Shown one piece after another: positions 6,694-11,872 of a stretch of 11,872 bases of DNA. The notes under the pieces were generated by a model. That model had not been told where the DNA came from and searched no databases. It saw only the letters and a program-made list of their open reading frames with translations. Within the stretch, counting starts at the first letter, position 1. Every line of letters begins with the position of its first letter. Made by a program: the position numbers and the translations under genes. Source of the DNA: Desulfuromonadaceae bacterium (GTDB taxonomy: Bacteria; Desulfobacterota; Desulfuromonadia; Desulfuromonadales; Geopsychrobacteraceae); assembly GCA_013138655.1 (NCBI GenBank), contig WTCI01000189.1, forward strand, positions 1-11,872, in the 5' to 3' direction.

Positions 6694-7758
6694 ATGAAAC
6701 TGGAAATTCAACCGGTGACCAACCCCAAACCGGGGATCACAGACGAAAACAGTCTGGCGTTCGGTCAGCAGTTTACGGATCGCATGTTTGTCATGGAATA
6801 TGACACCGGCAAAGGCTGGCACTCGGCCCGCATCCAACCCTATGCCCCCTTTACCCTCGATCCGGCGGCGATGGTTCTGCACTATTCGCAAGAAATCTTC
6901 GAGGGGCTGAAAGCCTTCCGGCGCGCAGATGGTTCCATTGCCATGTTCCGCCCGGCAGACAACATCAGTCGTTTCAACCGCAGCGCCCGACGCATGTGCA
7001 TGCCGGAAGTTGATGAAGAGTTTTTCCTGAATTCCCTGCTGGAACTGATCCGCCTCGAAGCAGACTGGATACCGCACTCCGAAGGAACCAGTTTGTATAT
7101 CCGCCCGGCCATGATCGCCACCGAGCCGATGCTCGGCGTCCGTCCGGCTGACCAATATCTCTGTTACATTATCCTCAGCCCGGTCGGGACCTATTACAAA
7201 GGCGGCATTGCCCCGGTCAAGATCTGGATCTCCGATCACTATGTCCGGGCCACCGAGGGTGGCACCGGCGAAGCCAAAACCGGTGGCAACTACGCGGCCT
7301 CTCTCTATGCGGCCCGGGAAGCCACGCTGAAAGGTTACGACCAGGTGCTTTGGCTTGACGCCAAGGAGAAACGTTACGTTGAAGAGGTCGGCAGCATGAA
7401 CATGCTCTTCCTCTATGATGACAAAATCGTCACCTCCCCATTGCGCGGCACTGTTCTCGACGGTATTACCCGGCGGTCGGTCCTCACGCTGCTCAGGGAG
7501 ATGGACTACGAAATTGAAGAACGCGCCCTGACTGTCGATGAAGTGATGGAAGGAGCCCAGAACGGTCGTCTGCAGGAGGCCTTTGGCGCGGGAACCGCCG
7601 TTGTCATCTCCCCGGTCGGCTCTTTCTGCTATCGGGATCAGTGTGTTCAATTGGGCAATGGGCAGACGGGAGATCTGACGATGAAACTCTACGAGACGCT
7701 GACCGGCATTCAGTATGGTCGTATCGCCGATAAACACGATTGGGTTGTCACCCTGTAA
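6694..7758 (+). CDS. ilvE: Branched-chain amino acid aminotransferase
   Basis: PLP-dependent fold-type IV aminotransferase. It transfers the amino group between glutamate and the 2-oxoacids of leucine, isoleucine and valine in the cytoplasm, the last step of branched-chain synthesis or the first of their breakdown. The ATG at 6694 has AGGAG 8 bases upstream; the protein is 354 aa, typical of the longer class II (eukaryote-like) BCATs. Visible motifs are QEIFEGLKAFR (about residues 66-76), the substrate-site region ISRFNRSARRM, GGTGEAKTGGNY with catalytic PLP-binding Lys195, the EVGSMN segment (230-236), and EAFGAGTAVVISP near 295-306. The CXXC redox motif of mammalian BCATs is absent. It appears monocistronic: its own promoter candidate lies upstream and a strong hairpin terminator follows 27 bases after the stop. 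Its glutamate product or donor links it to the glutamate synthase genes downstream. Confidence 0.93.
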   Translation: MKLEIQPVTNPKPGITDENSLAFGQQFTDRMFVMEYDTGKGWHSARIQPYAPFTLDPAAMVLHYSQEIFEGLKAFRRADGSIAMFRPADNISRFNRSARRMCMPEVDEEFFLNSLLELIRLEADWIPHSEGTSLYIRPAMIATEPMLGVRPADQYLCYIILSPVGTYYKGGIAPVKIWISDHYVRATEGGTGEAKTGGNYAASLYAAREATLKGYDQVLWLDAKEKRYVEEVGSMNMLFLYDDKIVTSPLRGTVLDGITRRSVLTLLREMDYEIEERALTVDEVMEGAQNGRLQEAFGAGTAVVISPVGSFCYRDQCVQLGNGQTGDLTMKLYETLTGIQYGRIADKHDWVVTL

Positions 7759-7785
7759 ATTCAAATGACATCGCTGATTGACTTC

Positions 7786-7822
7786 ATGACGCCTGTTCAC
7801 CTGTGGGACAGGCGTCATTTTT
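7786..7822 (+). terminator. Rho-independent terminator of ilvE
   Basis: ATGACGCCTGT (7786-7796) and ACAGGCGTCAT (7808-7818) form a perfect 11-base-pair stem with an 11-base loop. A run of five T (7818-7822) follows directly. It lies 27 bases after the ilvE stop, so ilvE is separated from the glutamate synthase genes. Confidence 0.85.
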
Positions 7823-7968
7823 GTGTACACGACAAAGTAAAAAAATAACTCAATATAGCTAATTCCGCATAATTACAATCGCCACAAAAGCCACCTTGTC
7901 CCTCCGCAGCATCGTACAACCCATTGAAATCACGTCCATAATACGACACAGAAGCACTCAGGCTGCAG
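7823..7968. other. Intergenic stretch without recognised gene
   Basis: AT-rich spacer between the ilvE terminator and the sigma-54 promoter match. I see no gene, RNA or long repeat. If the sigma-54 promoter is real, activator sites (for example for an NtrC-family protein) would be expected here, but I could not recognise a clear palindromic operator. Confidence 0.4.
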
Positions 7969-7985
7969 CTGGCACAAATTCTGCT
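7969..7985 (+). promoter_or_regulatory. Sigma-54 (RpoN) -24/-12 promoter for the glutamate synthase operon
   Basis: CTGGCACAAATTCTGCT matches the consensus YTGGCACGRNNNTTGCW at all defined positions but two. It has the essential GG (7971-7972) and GC (7983-7984) exactly ten bases apart. Transcription would start near 7996, about 254 bases before the amidotransferase gene. Nitrogen-regulated genes are classic sigma-54 targets, so the location makes sense. MITE copy C lies in the leader; without it and one flanking repeat the leader would be only about 100 bases. Confidence 0.65.
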
Positions 7986-8059
7986 TTAACCAGAATTCCC
8001 TGTTTACAACTTGGCTGGCCCTCTTCCGGACGTGCCGGACCATACGGACGAAAATCCTA

Positions 8060-8067
8060 AAAAAATA
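8060..8067. repeat. Left 8-base direct repeat flanking MITE copy C
   Basis: AAAAAATA, identical to 8211-8218, abutting the GTAAC end of the element. The sequence is simple, so on its own it would be weak evidence. The exact junctions and the equal length at copy A make a target-site duplication likely. Confidence 0.65.
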
Positions 8068-8210
8068 GTAACAATTCAGCAAGATGTGCTGGTGATGCCC
8101 ATGGAAAGGGTGTCTCGGGGACTGTCCCCCGGTTCTGGTCTTAAGGGGGGGCTGTCCCCGAACCTGGAATGGGCGGCACCAGCACATCAGCACCCGTTCT
8201 GAATAGTTAC
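8068..8210 (+). mobile_element. MITE-like palindromic element, copy C (143 bases), with replaced core
   Basis: It begins GTAACAATTCAG and ends CTGAATAGTTAC. The perfect inner stem pairs GATGTGCTGGTG (8083-8094) with CACCAGCACATC (8177-8188). The left 42 bases (8074-8115) are identical to copy B, as is most of the right arm. The middle (about 8116-8164) is unrelated to copies A and B and consists of another palindromic repeat. It is flanked by 8-base direct repeats (AAAAAATA). It lies in the leader of the glutamate synthase genes, 39 bases before the first start codon, so it would be present in their mRNA. Confidence 0.8.
8116..8164. repeat. GGGGACAG-type palindromic repeat inside MITE copy C
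   Basis: CGGGGAC and GTCCCCCG (8116-8131) form a short palindrome. GGGGGGCTGTCCCC follows at 8145-8159, and GGTTC (8131-8135) pairs with GAACC (8160-8164). The CTGTCCCC arms match those of the palindrome at 3328-3352. This block replaces the CGGAT and CAGGGAT hairpins found in copies A and B. Confidence 0.6.
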
Positions 8211-8218
8211 AAAAAATA
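8211..8218. repeat. Right 8-base direct repeat flanking MITE copy C
   Basis: AAAAAATA immediately after the GTTAC end of the element, matching 8060-8067. Confidence 0.65.
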
Positions 8219-8249
8219 TCATCCCTGCTGATGAACAAGGAGTCGATCT

Positions 8250-9356
8250 ATGTGTCGTATAGGTGCAATCAAAAGTCTCAACTACATCCATCCAAGCATG
8301 GCTCTGCAACTGATGCAATCGCAACAGAAAGGGCACGACAACTCCGGTTTTGCCATGGTCATGCAAAACCTCGGCGGTATCTTTGAGCCGTACAAACATC
8401 TGCCGACCCTGTCGATGGCCTGTACCGACGAAGGGGTCAAGATTGCCGAAGATCTCCTGCATGAAGTCGGCTTCAGCCGGGTGACGCAATGGACCCCGGA
8501 GGTCAATGACCAGCCCGGCCTGGATATCAACGCCATGCCGAACTATGTTTTCGAAACCTTCAAGTACCCACGTACCTACAAACACTCAAGCCGGAAAGAA
8601 AAGGAAGAGCTGCTGCTCGACACCCGGTTAACGTTGCGGCGGGCACTGGAAGAGAACGAGGAAGGTTTTGTCTACTCCTTCTGGCCCGACCTGCTCACCC
8701 TCAAGGAGATCGGTGCCCCACGCGACATCGGTACCTACTTCAATCTCTGGGAGGCCGATAACCGCTTCACGGCCAAAGTCATTACCGCCCAATGCCGACA
8801 GAACACCAACTATGACATTGTTCGCTATGCCGCCCACCCATTCCACCTGCAGGGGTACACGGCACTGGCCAACGGCGAGAACACCTTCTACCTGAAAAAC
8901 AAGGAATTTCAGCAGGGATTGCATCGTGGCTACATCGGTTTTGAATCGGACACGCAGTGCCTGCTCTACACCCTGCATTATGTCCACCGCGAACTGGGTT
9001 GGCCATTGCACTACTACAAACATGTGGTGACCCCGCTCCCCTTTGCAGAAATCCAACAGCGTGAAGACCAGAAGCAGTTGCTGGGCATCCGTCAGTCCCT
9101 GGCCCACCTGGAGCTCAACGGTCCGAACACCATCATCGGCATGCTCCCGGATAACACCCTGTTCACCTGCTGCGACGCCAAGAAGCTGCGGCCGGTGGTC
9201 ATCGGTCGCGACAACAACACGATCGTCATCTCTTCGGAGGTCTGCGGGATCAACGAAATCCTCCCCGACCGCGACTGGGAAATCGACATCTACCCGAATG
9301 AGCGCGAAGTTGTCGTGATCAACGACGACCTGGAGGTGCAGAGATGGAAGCAATAA
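8250..9356 (+). CDS. Glutamate synthase amidotransferase subunit (class II glutaminase domain)
   Basis: First of three genes that together correspond to the large (GltB) chain of glutamate synthase. It should hydrolyse glutamine and supply ammonia to the synthase subunit, in the cytoplasm. The ATG at 8250 has AAGGAG 7 bases upstream; 368 aa. The protein starts Met-Cys-Arg-Ile-Gly, so removing Met exposes the N-terminal nucleophile Cys2 of class II (Ntn) amidotransferases. Other likely site residues are HDNSG (29-33), Arg183 in CRQNTN, the oxyanion pair Asn208-Gly209 in ANGEN, and Asp234 in FESD. These assignments are by analogy with GltB and PurF. It overlaps the next gene by 13 bases, which suggests translational coupling. 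The split arrangement is known from archaea and anaerobic deltaproteobacteria. An alternative is a related N-methylglutamate synthase (mgsA/glxB type), but the gene order and the ferredoxin domain of the next gene argue for glutamate synthase. Confidence 0.85.
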   Translation: MCRIGAIKSLNYIHPSMALQLMQSQQKGHDNSGFAMVMQNLGGIFEPYKHLPTLSMACTDEGVKIAEDLLHEVGFSRVTQWTPEVNDQPGLDINAMPNYVFETFKYPRTYKHSSRKEKEELLLDTRLTLRRALEENEEGFVYSFWPDLLTLKEIGAPRDIGTYFNLWEADNRFTAKVITAQCRQNTNYDIVRYAAHPFHLQGYTALANGENTFYLKNKEFQQGLHRGYIGFESDTQCLLYTLHYVHRELGWPLHYYKHVVTPLPFAEIQQREDQKQLLGIRQSLAHLELNGPNTIIGMLPDNTLFTCCDAKKLRPVVIGRDNNTIVISSEVCGINEILPDRDWEIDIYPNEREVVVINDDLEVQRWKQ

Positions 9357-10987
9357 AACTGAACGACGTCACCGCCAACGATCTGCCCTGGAAGATCATC
9401 TACGACGCCAGCCGTTGCACCATGTGCGGTTCCTGCGTGGCAACCTGCTCCTTCCGGGCCATTGTGCCGAAAGTCGAACGGCGGCGGATAGTCTTCTCTG
9501 AAGGCAACTTCCCCGAGCCGAAGGCACGTTTTTCTGCCGTGCCGGTCATCCGCCAAGCCAAGTCGATCCGTGATTATTGCCGCGGCTGCGGGATGTGCGA
9601 AAAGGTCTGCCCGAACGACGCCATCAAGCCGGTGCGCAATCCCGATACCCGGCTGCCGGTCATCACTCGCTGCCTCGGTGGTGATTCCATCAAGCGGGGA
9701 GGACGGAAAAATCTGGAGGGCTCAATCCGCACCCTCGACAAAATCCGCGTCGGCCGTATATCGCAAATGACCGACCCGAGCCTCGACGCCCAACGGCATA
9801 CCTTTGACCTGCTGGCTCCCTTTGGCCGGATTCTGCCGCCCCATAAGCTGCCCTTCACCCCGGATGATGATCAGCAACTGATTACCAACGAGATCACCCC
9901 GCCGGTCAACTGGATCTATCCGGTCATTATCGGTGACATGTCGATCGGTGCCCTCTCCTGGCGGATGTGGGAAGGGGTGGCCATGGCGGTCGCTTACCTC
10001 AACGAAGAGTGCGGCATGCCGGTGCGGATGTGTTCCGGTGAAGGTGGCGTCCCGGTACGGCTGCTGAAATCGAAATACCTGAAATACATCATCCTGCAGA
10101 TCGCTTCGGGGCACTTCGGCTGGAACCGGATTGCCAACGCCATGCCCCACATGGTGGAAGATCCGGCCGGCATTCTGATCAAGATCGGCCAAGGCGCCAA
10201 ACCGGGTGACGGTGGCCTGCTTCAGGCCGGCAAAGTGGCCGAGCATATCCAGGCAATCCGCGGGGTCCCGAAGGCCGACCTGCTCAGCCCACCAAACCAC
10301 CAGGGCCTCTACTCCATTGAGGAAAGTGTGCAGAAGATGTTCCTCTCCTTCAACGCAGCCTTTAAATTCCGCGTTCCGGTCGCCATCAAGGTTGCCGCAT
10401 CGGCCACCTCAGTCAGCGTCTTCAATAACCTGGTACGTGACCCCTACAATATTGTCGGCGGCTTTTTCCTCGACGGCATCGACGGCGGGACCGGTGCCGC
10501 CCATGAGGTCAGTCTCGATCACACCGGCCACCCGATCGTCAGCAAGTTGCGCGACTGCTACCTGGCGGCCGTCACTCAGGGTCGCCAGGGACAGATCCCG
10601 CTCTGGGCAGCCGGCGGCCTCGGCAAGACCGGTGATCTGGCGGCTGATGCCTTCAAGATGATCGCCTTGGGTGCCAACGGGGTCTTCACCGGCAAGCTGA
10701 TCCTGCAGATGGCCGGCTGCGTCGGCAATGACATGGGCCGCTGCAACGCCTGCAACACCGGTCTCTGTCCGACCGGGATCACCACCCAGGAACCGGCCCT
10801 GGTCCGCCGGCTCGACCCGGAAAAGGTCGCACAGAATATCGTCAATTACTACTTGGCGATGGATCAGGAGTTCAAGAAGTTGCTGGCACCGATCGGCAAC
10901 TCATCGCTCCCCGTGGGTCGCTCCGACGCCTTGATTTCTACTGACCGCGCCGTTGCCGAACGCCTGCAGATCCAGCACGTTTGTTAA
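9344..10987 (+). CDS. gltB: Glutamate synthase central subunit: ferredoxin domain fused to FMN synthase domain
   Basis: Catalytic subunit that forms glutamate from 2-oxoglutarate and ammonia with electrons passed through iron-sulfur clusters to FMN. The ATG at 9344 lies inside the end of the previous gene, with GGAGG 7 bases upstream; 547 aa. The N-terminal ferredoxin-like region has two four-Cys motifs: Cys25/28/31/35 (the last followed by Ser, not Pro) and Cys79/82/85/89-Pro. The rest is the FMN-binding TIM-barrel domain, with IGDMSIGALSWRMWEG, MCSGEGG, IGQGAKPGDGG, KADLLSPPNHQGLYSIEE, IDGGTGAAHEVSLDHTG and AAGGLGKTGDLAADAFKMIALGA. Near the C terminus, Cys467, Cys470 and Cys475 in RCNACNTGLCPTGITTQ correspond to the [3Fe-4S] region of GltB, with an extra Cys459 upstream. 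The built-in ferredoxin suggests that reduced ferredoxin, or a GltD-like partner outside the window, supplies electrons. Confidence 0.9.
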   Translation: MEAIKLNDVTANDLPWKIIYDASRCTMCGSCVATCSFRAIVPKVERRRIVFSEGNFPEPKARFSAVPVIRQAKSIRDYCRGCGMCEKVCPNDAIKPVRNPDTRLPVITRCLGGDSIKRGGRKNLEGSIRTLDKIRVGRISQMTDPSLDAQRHTFDLLAPFGRILPPHKLPFTPDDDQQLITNEITPPVNWIYPVIIGDMSIGALSWRMWEGVAMAVAYLNEECGMPVRMCSGEGGVPVRLLKSKYLKYIILQIASGHFGWNRIANAMPHMVEDPAGILIKIGQGAKPGDGGLLQAGKVAEHIQAIRGVPKADLLSPPNHQGLYSIEESVQKMFLSFNAAFKFRVPVAIKVAASATSVSVFNNLVRDPYNIVGGFFLDGIDGGTGAAHEVSLDHTGHPIVSKLRDCYLAAVTQGRQGQIPLWAAGGLGKTGDLAADAFKMIALGANGVFTGKLILQMAGCVGNDMGRCNACNTGLCPTGITTQEPALVRRLDPEKVAQNIVNYYLAMDQEFKKLLAPIGNSSLPVGRSDALISTDRAVAERLQIQHVC

Positions 10988-11002
10988 GGAGGACGAGGAA
11001 TA

Positions 11003-11872
11003 ATGGCACTACAAATCAATGGATTTGATGAGAATAAACAACGGATTTCCACCCAACAGCTGCTGAAGAAGATTTATATCGGGCTCGACAAAGGGGAAAC
11101 CGAATTTGAAATTCTTTCCAGTGGTCACCACAACATCGGCGGCCCGCTCTGGACCGAAGAGGGCATCCCGCTGAAATTCACCGTCAAAAACCCCGGCCAA
11201 CGGATCGGCTCTTTCGGTCTTAAGGGCACCCAGATCATCGTCAATGGCCCGACCCCGGCGGATGCCGGCTGGCTCAATGCCGGTGCCGAACTGATCATCA
11301 AAGGGGACAGTGGCGACACCACTGCTCACTGCGCAGCCAGTGGTAAAATTTACGTCGCCGGGCGGGTCGGCACCCGCTCCGGGTCCCTGATGAAGCATGA
11401 CCCGGCCTTTCCGGCGCCGGAATTCTGGGTCCTGAAAAATACCGGATCCTTCTCGTTTGAGTTCATGGGTGGCGGCACCGCAGTTATCTGCGGGGTTGAC
11501 TGCGAAGATTTTTCTTCTGTCCTTGGTGATCGCAGCTGTATGGGCATGCTCGGCGGAACCATTTATATCCGCGGCCCGGTGCAAAACCTGTCCGATGAGG
11601 TCTGGTTGCTCGATCTGGACGAGGCTGACCGTGAGTTTCTCAGTAACGGGCTGCCCATTTTCCTGGAAAAGATCGAGCGCCGGCAGCGTCTGCAAGAGCT
11701 GAGCGATTTCAGCCAGTGGAAAAAGGTTTCCGCCAAGACCTATGAGGAACGCCGCCAGCGTCACGCCATGCGCCTCAACATGCACGAATTCCGCTTCAAC
11801 AAGTGGGTCGAGGGGGGCATCTTCGGCAATGTCATCAGTGACGATTACAACCATGTCGCCGGATTGGTCAAT
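11003..11872 (+). CDS. Glutamate synthase GXGXG (beta-helix) subunit, 3' end outside window
   Basis: The ATG at 11003 follows the previous stop by 15 bases, with GGAGG and GAGGA upstream. The frame stays open to the last base, giving 290 residues of an incomplete gene. The region with repeated Gly-X-Gly-X-Gly turns matches the C-terminal beta-helix domain of GltB (also found in FwdC/FmdC): GSFGLKGTQIIVNG, LIIKGDSGDTTAH, GKIYVAGRVGTRSGS, GGGTAVICG and GMLGGTIYIRG. In GltB this domain holds the other domains in place and shapes the ammonia tunnel; here it is a separate polypeptide. The later part (from about residue 200) is helical and charged, and passes into a segment with NKWVEGGIFGNVISDDYNHV that I cannot assign. 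It is the third gene of the operon, and a GltD-like or ferredoxin gene may follow. An overlapping long open frame on the opposite strand is an artefact. Confidence 0.85.
   Translation, partial: MALQINGFDENKQRISTQQLLKKIYIGLDKGETEFEILSSGHHNIGGPLWTEEGIPLKFTVKNPGQRIGSFGLKGTQIIVNGPTPADAGWLNAGAELIIKGDSGDTTAHCAASGKIYVAGRVGTRSGSLMKHDPAFPAPEFWVLKNTGSFSFEFMGGGTAVICGVDCEDFSSVLGDRSCMGMLGGTIYIRGPVQNLSDEVWLLDLDEADREFLSNGLPIFLEKIERRQRLQELSDFSQWKKVSAKTYEERRQRHAMRLNMHEFRFNKWVEGGIFGNVISDDYNHVAGLVN

Noticed and set aside
6541..7830. 429-codon minus-strand open frame over ilvE
   Set aside because: Antisense shadow of ilvE, which has all BCAT motifs and a good ribosome binding site.
1721..8218. CRISPR-like or tandem repeat array
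   Set aside because: The repeats are few, far apart, 143-157 bases long and separated by genes; there are no regularly spaced short repeats in the window.
11009..11854. 281-codon minus-strand open frame at the window end
   Set aside because: The + strand frame from 11003 encodes GXGXG repeats and continues the glutamate synthase operon; the reverse frame shows no family features.

Overview
The window looks like a piece of chromosome from an anaerobic deltaproteobacterium, probably of the Desulfuromonas/Geobacter group. The grounds are the gene types (a two-subunit GlcD/GlcF hydroxyacid dehydrogenase, a three-gene glutamate synthase with a fused ferredoxin domain, an HDOD-GGDEF regulator) and palindromic GGGGACAG...CTGTCCCC repeats of a kind I associate with that group. 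This placement is inference. No phage, plasmid or CRISPR sequence was seen.

Layout. Bases 1-342 are the tail of an ABC-F ATPase (Uup type) on the + strand. It converges on a minus-strand block that reads, in transcription order: a LarA-type nickel racemase (6521 to 5244), an HDOD-GGDEF signalling protein (5153 to 3594), a GlcD-like FAD subunit (3300 to 1915) and a GlcF-like iron-sulfur subunit (1636 to 377). From a divergent intergenic region at about 6522-6693, a branched-chain aminotransferase gene (ilvE, 6694-7758) runs on the + strand and ends in a strong hairpin terminator. After a 491-base gap come three closely packed + strand genes for a split glutamate synthase: class II amidotransferase (8250-9356), ferredoxin plus FMN synthase domain (9344-10987), and GXGXG beta-helix subunit (11003 to the window end, incomplete).

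How the genes fit together. LarA plus GlcD/GlcF would let the cell interconvert lactate enantiomers and oxidise one of them to pyruvate. IlvE and glutamate synthase both belong to glutamate-linked nitrogen metabolism. A -24/-12 (sigma-54) promoter match lies at 7969-7985, upstream of the glutamate synthase genes.

Most unusual content. Three copies of a 143-157 base, imperfectly palindromic element lie at 1729-1885, 3430-3573 and 8068-8210, all in the same orientation, with ends of the form GTAAC...GTTAC. Two copies are flanked by exact 8-base direct repeats (CCAGCCCC and AAAAAATA), the mark of transposition, so this is a MITE-like non-autonomous mobile element. The GTAA-type ends and 8-base duplication recall the IS66 family. 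One copy sits inside another palindrome-ended repeat, one lies in the leader of the glutamate synthase operon downstream of the sigma-54 promoter, and two near-identical copies bracket glcD. In the + orientation the element can fold into hairpins with GGA in the loops, the type of site bound by CsrA/RsmA. The core of the third copy has been replaced by a different palindromic repeat.
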